DNA of 64,000 bases. Origin: Macrocybe gigantea (Eukaryota; Basidiomycota; Agaricomycetes; Agaricales; Callistosporiaceae). Location: positions 496,001 through 560,000 of the forward strand of contig SJRY01000228.1 of the NCBI GenBank assembly GCA_011319805.1. Direction: 5' to 3'. The position numbers were made by a program, and so were the translations under genes. Of this stretch, positions 12,849 through 26,585 are shown piece by piece; within the stretch, counting starts at the first letter, position 1; every line of letters begins with the position of its first letter. The notes under the pieces were generated by a model, which saw only the letters and a program-made list of their open reading frames with translations, did not search any database and was not told the origin of the DNA.

Positions 12849-13461
12849 TTTGAGGCGCTTTTCGTCTCAGAGCAGAAATGAGCTCGCTGTTAAGAGGACA
12901 AAGGGAAGAAGTATGGAAACCACCAAGGGCGCCGCTGCACTCGGAGTCCTCATCCCAGTTGCGTGCATTCTTGTGAGCTGAGCAATTGCCGATCACGTGC
13001 ACTCCATTTGCCTGTGAATGCCCCCTTCCATCTCTCTTCTACTCTTACACCCATTTCGTTGCATTCACCACGAGCCAGTCATCGCCATGCATGAAGCAGA
13101 AGCAATTCGTTCCGTTTTCTAGGTCCTCGTCCTCCCCGACGCGGATCAAGCCACGCTCTTGTGCGTCTGTTGTGTATTGCCTCAATGCAGCTAGCTCACA
13201 CGTCGTCGCGTCGCCTGCGATTGCCCTCGTCCACTTTGAAGCTTCTCCTCTTCTACAAGCATATTTCCGATGCGGACAGGACACTCGGACGGTTCTCGCG
13301 GCGCCCTGGACACCTGGGCAGCGTCCGTGCGAGCAGATAACACCACGTGACGTAATGCAGCATTTGGAACCAGCGATGGACTGGCTTTCCACCCCTTCCC
13401 TCACTTCCCCGTCCCCTCGCAAGACCCGCCATCCTCTGTGCATATCGTGTCCCCGTTCATT
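12849..13461. promoter_or_regulatory. Shared divergent upstream region (synthetase-like gene / H1 copy B)
   Basis: A 613-bp gap between two divergent start codons. It contains CACGTG at 12994-12999 and a second CACGTG at 13344-13349 that overlaps a TGACGTAA (CRE-like) site at 13348-13355, about 110 bp before the H1 start. A 192-codon plus-strand frame across this gap shows no family signal and is treated as chance. Confidence 0.45.
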
Positions 13462-14603
13462 ATGCCCGCTGCTGAAAAGAAGGCAACCACAAAGGCCTCC
13501 TCAAAGGCTAATGCCGCCGCTAACAAGGCTCATGCAAGCACTCATCCCTCTTGGTTGGACATGATCAAAGTATGACCCGGCGCCTCTCTTCTGGCCTTGA
13601 TGGTCCTTGCACATCGTGCATCTACTTATATACTTCCTATTGTATAGGAATGTATCGTTGCCCATCCTGAAGACGCCCGTACTGGCGTTTCAAGGCCGAT
13701 GATCAAGAAGGTGGACGATTTGGCACATGCCTCCATACATCAGCCTCTCACCCACTATCTCGTAGTTTGTCGAGTCAAAGTATCACATAGAGTTCAACGC
13801 TGCAGTTGCGAGTCAACTTAACCGTGCTATAAACACCGGCAGCGAGAAGGGAACCCTCGTTCTTCCGAAAGGTAAGTAAAGCGAGGTCTAACACTGGACC
13901 TACTTTTCAATACCTTGGTTCAAGGACCATCTGGGAAAATCAAACTCGCCCCTAAATTGCGCCAAGACGCCGCTAAAGAGGTACGTATCGTGACCAACAC
14001 TAAACCGCCCACCTGCGACACTGATTATCGCATGCGCAGAACGCCAAGCCAGTGTCGAAGAAATCTACTATGGCAGCAAAGCCCGCGCCAGCGAAGGCGA
14101 AGACAGCCACTACTAAAGCAACTGCTGTCAAGAAAGCTCCTGCCCCTCGAGTCCCGGTAAAGGGCAAGCCTGAAGCAGCATCCAAGATCCCCCGCACGGC
14201 CAAACCGGCCCCGGTGAAGAAGTATGCATCCACAGCAAAGAAGGCGGCGCCGAAGAAGACTCTGACCACTACCAAGAAAGCTGCTACCGTCAAGAAACCA
14301 GCTGCGAAAAAGCCAGCCGCCAGGAAAGGGGTAGCGAAGAAAGTAAGACAAATGGCCTTACGGGATAATCTTGAACTGACGCTTTGTCAGACGGTGACAG
14401 GCGAAACCAAGAAACCAGCACGCAGACCCAAGGCGAGCACGGGCTCCAAGGCTACCGCTGCCAAAGCTAAGCCTGTAAAGGCCACTGCTACTTCCAGAGG
14501 CAGAGCCAGCATGAAAGCTGGCGCGAAGTCTACTACCAAGAAGGTGAGCCACTCAACATTATCACCGTGTAAGAACCGCCCCCTAACTCGGGACCAGGCT
14601 TGA
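13462..14603 (+). CDS. Linker histone H1, copy B
   Basis: Seven exons (13462-13569, 13648-13710, 13766-13871, 13925-13980, 14040-14342, 14391-14543, 14598-14603) give 264 residues. A short Lys/Ala-rich N-terminus leads into the H15 domain: THPSWLDMIKECI, GVSRPMIKKFVESKYH and LVLPKGPSGKIKLAPK. A long basic tail rich in Lys-Ala-Pro-Thr follows. The last exon holds only one codon and the stop. It is a nuclear linker histone. Two introns are shared in position with copy A; the intron inside LPKG/PSGK is present only here. The 48-bp intron 14343-14390 keeps the frame open, so retention would add 16 residues. Confidence 0.94.
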
Positions 14604-14777
14604 TTTCTGTAGTATCTATTTGTTGATATTTCATGTGTCGATTTCAGTTCGAGGAGTGTGTCTATTTTTGCCCTTGGTAGTGTCTGTATTTGTATGTGTA
14701 TCCAATGTAAGCGAGTCCGAACGACGAATGCATTTTTCAACGACGTCTAATAGGTAAATTCGCCCTTGTTACATTTG

Positions 14778-17713
14778 TTAATATTGGACCTGAAATGCCA
14801 CATCGCGGAAGACATGCGCCGCTACACCGTCCCAGATAGCCGCAGGGTTATTTACACTAAACAACTGTCAGATCCTAACTAATGCACGAAACTTGGACAC
14901 ATACTTGTCCACAGTCAGATCAAAGGTATATGCAGCTGGGTGATCTTGCCACTCTGTTTCATATTCGTACCGTCAATCAGCAATCTATCGAAGTCGGAGA
15001 CAACTTACCCTCTGGTTCGTTCTTGTCGTCAATCCCAAACCCGAGCCTCCAAGTGATTCCCTGCACATTGTTACTCATACTGCAAAGAGAATATCAACTC
15101 GGGGGGCCATTGTCGAGAATCGGAAGACTTACAAGTCAGGCGGGGCCAAAGTGTGGTTCTTGAGCTTTGTCGTCTACATTCTAGTCGTAAGGAAAAGAGA
15201 AAGTAGTATTTCTCTCCGAAATTCTCGCCTTGATTTCCGTATCCATCGTCGTGAAATCCGTAGATTGCCCTCCAACAGTACCACAGTACTGCTGGGGAAC
15301 ACCCTTGCGACCCCCACTACGACAGTCTTAGCGCCCTCTAGTTTCGCCATCGAAATCTTGATCCAACGCAATCAGTTCGTTTTGCTCGTTATACCTTGCT
15401 CTGCTGGCACCTACACTGAAGAGAGAGCAGGAGCTCCCGCATCTGTCGCGCATGTTTTTCCATGACTGTGCAACATCTCACGAGTATAAATGCTCACTTT
15501 CCGTTGGAGACTATCGCTACTTGATTTCCCTCGAATAGAGGTCTGGGTGGAGGTTCGGCCCATTCAAATGGTTGGCATTCTTGTCCCAGTCTGCGAAACA
15601 TCTATATGTAAGCTGTTACTGATAGAGCCGGACCAACATTTCACCTTTGGCTGAAGATATCGTCATGGCCATTGATCTTCTTCGTCACGAGCGGGTGGAG
15701 CCATCTACTCCTTTCTGCAAAGTGGACGTGGGAGGCATTAGTCCACTGTGCAGAATTGTAATACAGTAAGTTGGCCGGATCCGCTCCACTGGCTATCCTG
15801 TCGACTATGAGCTGAGCCAATAGACTCGCACGGGCCGTCGTGTCCAATCCCGCTTGTGGCTCGGTGGTTTCTTTTGGGCCGACAATCTGCGGCCCACGTC
15901 ATTAGCCCTTAGAAGTCTTGGAAGCAGAGACGAAGTGTACTTGCTATTCTGTGCAGCCACTTTCGGCAGATTTTAATTGAGTTCCCTGGGTGATAGATAC
16001 ATATACGGTCTTACATGAGCAATGCAGATATATCCTCAAAGATCATGTGCTCAGTATGCGGCGCTGATAGATTGGAGCCGAACTCACCACCCCCATTGTT
16101 CGTCTGGGATTATGATTGGATCCTAAGTGCACCGTCGAAAGCAAGAGCGGGCAAAAAAAACCGCTTACTACGTCAACAATCAGCTGCCGTGCGCCTCTGG
16201 ATTTCAGACCCTCAAGTCCTGTGACTAGGGAAATAGCGAATGCGGTTATGTTCTTCGCTGAAAAACTTCCAAGGGCGAGGACTCCTGTAACGTTGTCATT
16301 AAGCATATAGAACTGAGCTACACTGTAACTCTCGTTCAAGGGTGGGAGTTTGGGTTGCAGGACGGAAGGGAGCTCGATATCTGTGAGCGGAAGACCATCG
16401 AGCAGGACGTTGACTGGGTGTCTCCTCGCATCTTCAGGACTAATCGCCGGCTGTTGCTGAAAGACAGCAACAGGCTTCGGCTGTGCTTGAAGTGTCCGGG
16501 TTTCTACATCGTACATGTCATGACCGTTTGTGGTATTGGTTGGCATGCAATTGTTCTGACGGTAAGATTTTGAGTCAGTGAAGTTCTTAGCAGTCGAGCC
16601 AAACCGCGACCGGTACGGCATCTAGGAATGTTCAGCAATGCAAGTATACGACACGATAGCTAAAGTCGCGGATCCTCACCACGATCGTTTCCAAGGTCGT
16701 TTCATTAAGCCTCTGGATTGTCAACTTAACCGAATCGATCAGCGGGTGAACCTGCTGAGCGAAGTTTCCCATGGAATAAGTCCAGCCATCACTTCCTCTG
16801 TTATAGCTTGCAAAAAAGCTGAAAATCTACACTCGCTCTCAGTTCTTCCGGGTAAAGATATCATCAGCCCACAGATTCTGACGCGTGGCAAGGGACTGCA
16901 TAGTGCCCGTCGTCAACGCGTTGTCGTCCACAGCGACAAATGGATGCTGTCCATTTATGAAGTGTACCCTGGCTCCAGATAACTGTGGAAAAGGTCAGAT
17001 CATATTCGCGTGAAGTCATTATGCACGAACAGAGCTAAGGCGGCCCTTGAGTCTCCCAGGTAATGCATTCTGCCAAAATTCAATGTCATCGCCGAACTCC
17101 GCTGAAGCGACTTCGAAAGCTTCCGCAGCAATATGGACAGACTGCGACCCATCGGGATTCGTCAATAGTACAAGAGGAATCGGAAGATACGTGACATATA
17201 ATGCTGTGGTATTGATGCATGTTGGCAGATGACGAGGACTACGTCGTATTCTGAACTTACAATCGTAGCAACGGTTATACACCCCACAGTGACCGTCATT
17301 TACACGTTTGAATGAACGGTAAAGGTCCAGATGCAGCTCAAAATCCGATGAATAACCTTGTTGTTGAATCCTGGCTAGGTCTGCCATGAGGTCTTCGTGG
17401 ACGTCAGAGTCGAAGGGCGCTGGCGCCTTTATCTGATAGTTCACAGACGTGTGGAAAGCAAGCGTCTTGTTAACGACTTCGATGACCTATTATTCTACCA
17501 ATATTAGCATGAATAATGACAGAGAATGACGCGCACGTTGGCTTTGATTTCAGGTTGGACAGGGAATGAGGATATACAAACTCGAACTTCAGAAGGCAGG
17601 ACCCATGTCTTGCCAGCGATTCGTTTACAGGGATCAGTCGGGAGACGACTTTGAGCAACCGAGCATGCAGCCGCGGAATAAACCAGCAGCAGTCGCAGAA
17701 GAGAAGCTGCCAT
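14778..17713 (-). CDS. Secreted CPAF-like peptidase, family S41, with one apparent frameshift
   Basis: Starts at 17713 with a signal peptide (hydrophobic LLRLLLVYSAAACSVA). Many short exons rebuild a CPAF-like S41 protease: NALPGRLKG, FFASYNRGSDGW, GVLALGSFS, QLIVDV then TNNGGG and YICIAH, GPKETT, then SNGKCGSSCSLFS with the expected catalytic serine, and near the end GITWRLGFGIDD. The product would cut proteins outside the cell or in the wall. Exons of 20 nt (YICIAH) and 15 nt (WLHRI) occur, the latter followed by a GC-AG intron (15887-15944). After KTVVVG the frame jumps: a run of five C at 15311-15315 would need six to read on into RKGVPQQYCGTVGG. A further intron beginning GCGAGA is my weakest junction. 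Either a sequencing deletion or a decaying gene. Confidence 0.8.
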
Positions 17714-17821
17714 GTCAAGAATGGCTACCGCGTTGAATTTGTAAACGATGGTTGAGGTTCGATCAAACCTCGTCGTTTTGGACGACAACCAAGAACGGAA
17801 CAAGACCCTGGCCAAACGTTG
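17714..17821. promoter_or_regulatory. 108-bp divergent promoter, S41 peptidase / Tel2
   Basis: Only 108 bp separate the two divergent start codons, so both genes must share this regulatory space. I see no strong known motif. Confidence 0.5.
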
Positions 17822-20800
17822 ATGTATTCTCAAGCCACGGACAAGAGTCGAGTGCAAGATGTGATCAGTCATCTACAATCCCACTTGTCGGACGTCCACA
17901 GGTTGCTGGCCTTGTTGACTAGCCCACTCGCCAGCCTTGATCTCCTTCCGCAGCAGTATCAACGTTACAATGTCGAACCCCTTCCAACTGGATCCGTAGA
18001 CGTGCGCATACACGTCCCCGAAATCCAGACGACTATACTGAAGGATGTCTTACCGGCGTGGGACGTGTCTCTGCAGGAAATCGGTGCGTTCGACTTGCTT
18101 CAACAGTACTTCTGTCCCACTAGCGACGATCGCGCCCGCAATATCGACATTGCCGGAGAAGTAGCCCTTTCAGCCTACTCCGTGATCATCACACAGCCGT
18201 TCACGAACTACACCGTCCGCATATTGACATGCCTTTCACGACATTATCCTATTAATCGCCTTTATGCCACTATCTTCTCAAGAGGCTCCGCCGAATCCGC
18301 GCAACGAACTGTGATCTGGGAAGATCACATAAGAACTGTTGCGGCGATACCTAATAAAGTTGCGAATACATTGCAAGGCCAAGATATTCCACACGCCTTG
18401 GAGTTTGGGCAATACTTCACAAATGTTTGCGTGCAGACCGAGGCATTGATAGCGTCACTAGCTTCTGATCATTCCAAGGGTATGAGTTATAATGGTGTCC
18501 CCGTCAAACAAGACGTTGATTCATATATCCAGATGCAATCCCATCGTTGTCTTTTCTCTTGTCGAAGTTAGCAAACCTTGGAATTTTCCCTCCCTCGAAA
18601 CCGTCCATATCTTCGCAACCGGCATTCTTCCACATCCTGCTTCCCATGATACAGTCACGACTTGCAATAGATGCCTCTTCTCAATACGCGAAGCTTTGGT
18701 CTTCGGTATTATCTGGCCTGTCGTCGAGTTTCGTGTTGCAAACTGTCTTGACTTCTCTATTTGCATCCTTCGACCCTCTAGAGGACCCATTAGAAGACAG
18801 CTCTGCTTCTAGGACTTTGGTAAAAAGGGACGCTCTCCTTTTGCTGAATATCGTCGGAACCCTTTGTCCAGACAATGATGAAATTTGGGAAACAGTTTCC
18901 GCTATAATAGCCGGCAAGGAATGGAGCATTTATCATGCCCGCATCTACGCGTGCTGGGTGGCTGGTGTACATTCAGATAGAGCTGATATAGAAGGTACGT
19001 ATTCATGACATCTTCTCGGAACCTCATCATGAGCTTTAGTGCTTAAAACAGTGATGTGGAAGTTCCTCGATAATATCGTGGACATCTGGTCGTCTCCAGA
19101 ACACATAAGGCATTCTCTCATCTCCAGGCATCAGTGTATGTCCTTCGATGTTGCTGTTGATTATTGCTCACGTCTCAGCAGATTTTACGGCACTGCTGCT
19201 CGTCGTTGTTTCTTACATTGCACCGTCGTCTGGATATCTGGAATCACTGGCTTTCTCCCACAACTTCATATCTGGCATTGGGAACTACGTCGCTCTTCTT
19301 GATCCATCAATTAGGATTTGCGGCATGCTCTCTGCGGAAATTGTGGCCCATCTAACTGGTAAAACATTGGACTTCGGTATCTGGGATGGAGACAAACCCG
19401 AACAAGTATGGGCAAGAAGGGTGCGGGTGCTCATCAAAGGCCGAGATTCTGATACGGAGACAACCATTATGGACGAAAGGCCACCCGTCCATCCAGTTGA
19501 CGATGATGCCGAAAGAACGACAACGGTCCCGCAGAAGGTCGTTCTATCAAGGAAACCAGACGATTATGACTCCGACGATTCGGTTGTTGGATATGAATCA
19601 CCGCCGTCCTCGCGGTCTCCGTCCCCGACACCATCCAACCTGGAGGAGATTGAGAAAGACCCTTCACTCAATATCGGTGTCAAAAAAGTTCCCCGACCGG
19701 TATATCTCGTCCAACTAGGCGATCTGCTCAGAGGTCCAGGCTCCCAACACTCAAAGGATGAACCGCACGAAGCGGACAGGATAGAAATGGCCCTTAACTG
19801 CGCAGAGGAGCTGATACGGAAGAAGAAAATTTATGGAACTGAGCTTGGCAAGTGCTTTTCCAAGGCAACACATTGACATTAACGAACATCTCTCTAGACG
19901 AAAATGCAGTCAATCTGACGTACGCACTGCTCGGTTTGCAAAATAATTTTGATTTGGAAGAGTTCGACACCAAACGACAAGCAGCCCTGAACGCATTGGT
20001 TGCTTGTTGTCCCCGCAAAGCAGCTCCGTACGTGGTTGTGCTCCGTCTAAGATGTCCGAGACCCATCCTTTTCGTCACAGAACTCTAATACAAGAGTTTT
20101 TCAAGAACCAGTATTCGACTTCTCAGAGATATGTCGCCCTAAATGCCTTAGCACTCGGCGCAGCAGAAATGGCATCCCTGCCTATCCCTCGTCCATCGGT
20201 TTCGGCCGATGGCATGTCATTCCCGAGCAAAATGCTCCCCGCTCCATTACATGAACGATACATCACTAATGCCGACCAAGCACCCGTGTCGCTCATAGTA
20301 GACCGGATTCGTCGTCAGGCGATAGATCGGGGGACGGAGGAGACGGTAGACAGGGTGCCGGAAATTGTCAGAGAGCGGCGCCTGCGCGTACAACCCCGCG
20401 AACGTATTCAGGAGGTGTCTTCTCGTGCACCTGCCACTGCTACCTCCAAAGCGAGGCAGCAAGAAATGGCTTTCACTAAACTAGGAGTTGAGTACTTCGT
20501 CGCGCCTCTAATCAACCACTTCTGGCTATTCCTGCGGGATGAGCAGACGCGGGAAGAGCGTACCTCACACATGGAAGAGAGGTACAGGTACCATGGTGCC
20601 GGAACAGGTCTTATCTTGAACCCTATCGTCCTAGCACATTTTCTAAAGACGCTCGCTGTCCTGGTGCACGCGTCCCAAAATGCGCCGGAATGGCTGCATA
20701 TCGTTGCCCCAGACGCACTGGAGCTGGCGGTAGCGCTCGGAACTAGACCAGTCTCACGGGCCGAGAACGGCACAGGCGACGTGGATGACTCGAGTGGAAA

Positions 20801-21083
20801 AGAAGCCTCTGTTTTGACTTCCGCATTGGAGCTGGCGATGATCATCCTCGATGGATGCTTGGAACTTGACGGCGGCCGTGTCCTCGGCTTAGAGCATACC
20901 ACGTTGCTGCTTAGCACGGGTGAATGGGCTTCAACCGTTTTTTCATTGCTCGAAAAAGGCATACGTGTTGTAGGCGGTGGTGGACTACATGAAACGAAGC
21001 TGCGGAGTGCTGCAGCAGGCGTGATCATTAAAGTCGACCGGCTGACTGAAAGATGGAGAGGATCCATGTTAGATGTCAGGTAG
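17822..21083 (+). CDS. TEL2: Telomere length regulation protein Tel2
   Basis: Six exons (17822-18479, 18533-18994, 19040-19135, 19179-19847, 19898-20027, 20081-21083) give 1,005 residues, divisible by three. It is an all-helical HEAT-type protein. The conserved Tel2 domain lies around residues 575-690: PRPVYLVQLGDLLRG, then NAVNLTYALLGLQNNF and LVACCPRKAAP, LIQEFFKNQYSTSQRY. Tel2 works with Tti1 and Tti2 (TTT complex) as a chaperone adaptor for the PIKK kinases TOR, ATM/Tel1, ATR and others. An acidic linker with DSDDS occurs before the domain; in other species this linker is phosphorylated by CK2, which is only an inference here. Intron 19848-19897 begins GCAAGT, a GC-AG intron needed for the frame. 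Confidence 0.93.
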
Positions 21084-21139
21084 GGATCGGGACGTTTGCC
21101 ACAAAGGTTGTTATATTTTACGTAGATGCATGTACGATC

Positions 21140-22773
<1,634 letters not shown>

Positions 22774-23413
22774 GATGGTAGTTGGGAAAGGGCGATTCGC
22801 TGAGAAACAACTGAGAGCCGAAAGTCGCCTCCGGACCGTGACAGCCGCAGAGGAGATGATCATCACTTCACAAAGGCGTGATTCTGATCACTGAGAACGG
22901 TTAAAGACACCGAGGCAGGCAGTGTGCCCTGTCCTTGTGTGGCATCCACACGAGCAAGAGATAGAAATATTCCTATCTTTGCGAGTAGAGCCCAGTTTCC
23001 ATTTCGAATTCCGATCTAGGTGGCCGATACGGGCATGACAAAAGTCCGCGCGCCTTACAGGTGACAGCTGGCCGGTGGATTAGTAGTCCAAAAAACTGGT
23101 TCATGTTCTCAGCCGGCCGCGGAAGGCCAGGGCGGCGGCATCTCCGAGTTCTGTGTAAAGTCGGGAAATAGAACACTCACAGCACCGATTCTACATCGAT
23201 GTTAGCGACATTGAATGCTCAATTCACTCAAACAGGATAATTTGCGGTTTGAAAAATGCATAGAATGGTTGTTCAGTCAGTTAGACCATCGTTGAGGTGA
23301 AGACGCGTCGCGTTCGACAAAGATGGAGAAATGGGGCACTCATGAATGGTCTTGTCCACGTGACCTGGACATCGCCATTCCGAACTCTCTCGTTCTTGCT
23401 CGTCCGCGTCGCA
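22774..23413. promoter_or_regulatory. Divergent upstream region, aldo-keto reductase / complex I 24 kDa
   Basis: A 640-bp gap between divergent genes, with CACGTG at 23357-23362, 52 bp before the complex I start codon. Open frames on both strands here overlap the first exon of the next gene and show no family signal. No other feature is seen. Confidence 0.4.
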
Positions 23414-24424
23414 ATGGCTGCAATGCTGTCCAGGTTCTCCAGATCCCTCCCCTCAAGGGCTTTTGCCACTCAGAGGCACTTCTCCTCGTCTCGCTCGAGA
23501 CAATCGGATGCACTATTTGTGGTATGTTCCTGTTTCGGATGCGCCTTAGCAGACGAGTTGACGCCAGTGAATAGCATCGTGACACTCCGTACAATAACCC
23601 CAAGGTCAACACCTTCGCTACCTCCCGCTTTCGGCTGAAATTAATACTCTGCGCAGATTCCATTTGAATTCAATGTAGAGAACATGAAACGAGCAAAGGA
23701 TATCATCGCGCGGTATCCACCACAATATAAAAAGGCGGCAGTCATTCCTTTGCTGGATCTTGGTCAGAGGCAGAACGCTGGCTGGACGAGTATCAGCGTC
23801 ATGAACTATGTTGCCAAGCTCCTGGAGATGCCTCCCATGCGTGTCTACGAAGTGGCTACTTTCTACACCATGTTCAACAGGCATGTCCTTGGCTGCGTTT
23901 CGATGCTGCCCTTTTTCTCAATGCCACTTACAGGGAGCCCATTGGCAAACATTTTGTCCAGGTTTGCACGACTACTCCTTGTATGTTGCGTGGCTCGACA
24001 GATATCCTCAACACGACCCTACAACATCTGGGAGGAATCAAGCCCGGGGAGACGACAAAAGATGGCAAATTCACAGTTATCGAAGTTGAATGTCAGGGCG
24101 CTTGCAGCAACGCACCCATGATGGTTATTGGGGATGATTTTTACGTGCGTCATTAACGTGATGGCGAAGAGAAAGCCCTTGCCCTGATGTCCTTCGCAGG
24201 AAGATTTGACACCCGAGACCACTAAGAAGATTTTGGACGCCTTCGCACGGGGAGAGAAGCCAAAAGCCGGCCCCCAGAGTGGCCGCCACACAAGTGAAAA
24301 CTCTGCCGGACTGACAGCGTTGACATCAAAAGTGAGTTTGCCCTGTAGGTCTGCTTAGCTCCTGGTTCTGACCTTCATACAGCCCTATGGCCCGGGTGAT
24401 TTTTGTCAGCCCGAGTTTAGATAA
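23414..24424 (+). CDS. NADH-ubiquinone oxidoreductase 24 kDa subunit (NDUFV2 / NuoE)
   Basis: Six exons (23414-23521, 23575-23604, 23657-23880, 23934-24144, 24200-24331, 24383-24424) give 248 residues. The N-terminus (Arg/Ser-rich, no acidic residue in about the first 30) is a mitochondrial presequence. The core has [35 protein letters not shown], and the four cysteines of the 2Fe-2S N1a cluster in VCTTTPCM and [11 protein letters not shown]. It is part of the NADH-oxidising arm of complex I in the matrix. A 30-nt exon supplies [10 protein letters not shown]. Intron 23881-23933 begins GCATGT (GC-AG); only this donor keeps the invariant NREPIG. Confidence 0.96.
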
Positions 24425-24541
24425 CCTTTGCATAGACTGTGCAATGTGGATATATTCTCTTCAAGGATGCGGCCATAAGCTATTCGTGATGCGTGATGTG
24501 ATAAATCCGTCCAGACATGAACATGCACTTAATGCAATTCC

Positions 24542-26585
24542 TTAATCGTCTCCTTCGCCATCATCGAAGCCGTGTCGTCCTTCACCACCTTCCGGCATTC
24601 TTTCGATGATATAACTGTACATTGTAGTGTCAATGGAATGCAATTCATCCAGAACGCAGATACATACTTGATTTCCTCTCTGAGATCCTGACAATAACGG
24701 TCTGCATATCAGGTTGGCTTCATCTGTTCACAAGTGGGATGATTGGTCGTCACACCTATCGGTAAATCCCTTTCATCGGTACCTGTTGCACAAGTTCACA
24801 TCTGGTGACTGCTTAACAAGACAAGAAAAGCGGGCATACCGAATGGCATTTCTATTTCATCTGCTATTCCTTCAATTCCCATGAAAGTGAATGCAACAAC
24901 GGTCACAATTGGAATGGTAGCCCAGCCTAGTTCGTTAACAAGGGTGAAAGGAAGGGCAAAGAGGTATAGCGTGACGCATTGTTTCAGATGGATTCCGTCT
25001 GCGTAAAAAGGTAAAAAAAATCAGCTGAAAAGGGTGAATACATAAACCACTTGACGCACACGATACGGGGATTGGGGTATTTGCAACTCTCTCCATGGCT
25101 GTCATTTGGTCAACCATGCTTTGGACCCTATACAGACAAGTATGAAATGTGTGTGAAATAATGCAGACCTGGATTTACAGTTGATTCATGGCATTTGTTC
25201 CTGTTGAATTCAGGCATTCAGTTATTTCTTCCACGAGAGAAGACGAATCATTACCAGCAGGACCGACAGTCTCCAGGAAGCCCTCTCGTCGGAAATTGAA
25301 GAGGATCCAAGTGAGCTCGTGGGCAATTCTACCTCGAGACCACATCAGTCACAAGAGGGATGGATGGAGATATTTCGATGCTAACACAAGCGGGAGAGGC
25401 AGCGATGCTTCATCTGCGAAAGGATGATACTCGACACTTCTGCGAGTTCCTGCCAGGAGAGGCGTTGATTGGCTAAGCTGTTGCTTGCTTCGTTTGACGC
25501 GGACTCGCTTAGTCGCATCAGGCTTTGTTGGCGTTGTGGTTCCGCTATGCGCTGTCGGGCTGTCTGTGGCTGCATACGAACTGGAATCTACGGTGTGCTG
25601 GGTATGATATCCTACTTCGTCATAACGAGCGAAGGACTGCGGCAGAACGCCCTGATAATCTGGCCAGTGGATTCCATCCTCCCCTCGTAGGTAATGCTTT
25701 ACGGCGTAGGCAAAGGATAAACATAACTGCAAGGCCTCGACCTTCCTGCGATGGAGTTGGTTCGCTGTAACGCTAGAAACCGGGGTCTTTCCGGTCGTGT
25801 GACCCGGTTGCTCTCCTGTCGGGGGCAGCGCAGTATTCACCCAGACCAGCCTGGCGAGGTTCCGGATACTTGAGATGAGGGACGCAAACGATTTTCGGCC
25901 CTCCCAGTAACGGTCATAAGATGTGCTGCCAAAATGTCACGTCTCGAGCGGGGCAACACCGTTTGACTGGTCCGTCATACCTATTCCTATGGGATTGTTG
26001 TTAATGAACGTCGTTGCGCTACTGTTTATGAAGAGCTTCTCACCGAAATACAAGGATGAGGCCGACCTGAGCACAAGTAGCAATTGTTGAACATTCTCAA
26101 ATATAGGCGAACTGGCATTTTTGCATACCACCACAGAGAGCAGGGGCACAATGCTGTTGGTTTTCAAAAGTTTATAACCTTTGGATGACGCATACGCAGT
26201 TCCCGCGGCGAAGAATGAGCAGGTCAACACTGGGCCAATAATTCGCATGATGATCTAATTTGCGGTCTTGTTATATGTAACCGCCAACGGTCGGGAGCAT
26301 AGATGCAACACGCACGCTCCCTTTGATCCTGAATACGTCCGGTAGCCATGAATACTATTAAATATGAGCGGCCTCGTCCACTTGTAGAGTAGACATATGC
26401 AGAAAATGAGCTTTTACCTTTCGCAGATGTTTTCTTTGAATCCTCGGGGGAGTCTGGTGGTTTGACCAGTCAGAAGCATCGATGGAATGGTACGAAGGGA
26501 TTGAACCTTTATAGTGGGAAGAATAGACGTTAACGAGCTCTTGACCGTTCCAGTCCCGGCCATAGTGGAAGAAGGGGGAATCCAA
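24542..26585 (-). CDS. Bestrophin-like (UPF0187) membrane channel protein
   Basis: Many short exons rebuild the fungal UPF0187/bestrophin family: YSWLPDVFRIKGS, GPVLTCSFFAAGTAYA, NSIVPLLSVV, VGLILVFRNSTSYDRYW, SIRNLARLVWVN, a soluble loop rich in Ser/Thr, VIAHELTWILF, QSMVDQMTAMERVANTP, YGIHLKQCVTLYLFALPF and GWATIPIVTVVAFTFMGI, ending in an acidic tail (stop at 24542). Bestrophins are chloride or anion channels in animals; the fungal role is not established. The 6-nt exon 25981-25986 supplies Asn and part of Ser in FRNST. The start is unresolved: the best first exon has no ATG in the phase required by YSWLP, so another upstream exon or a missing base is likely. Confidence 0.82.
25981..25986 (-). 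other. Six-nucleotide micro-exon of the bestrophin-like gene
   Basis: Read on the minus strand, GAATAG lies between an acceptor ending CCCATAG and a donor GTATGA. Joined to the CG before it and the CACATCT after it, it yields FRNSTSY, the wording conserved in this family. Skipping it would keep the frame and give FRTSY, so both forms could be made. Confidence 0.6.

Noticed and set aside
12986..13564. 192-codon plus-strand frame before H1 copy B
   Set aside because: Runs through the H1 start in a different frame; composition is random-like and no homology is recognised.
20408..21067. 219-codon antisense frame inside Tel2
   Set aside because: Lies entirely opposite the last Tel2 exon and shows no independent motif.
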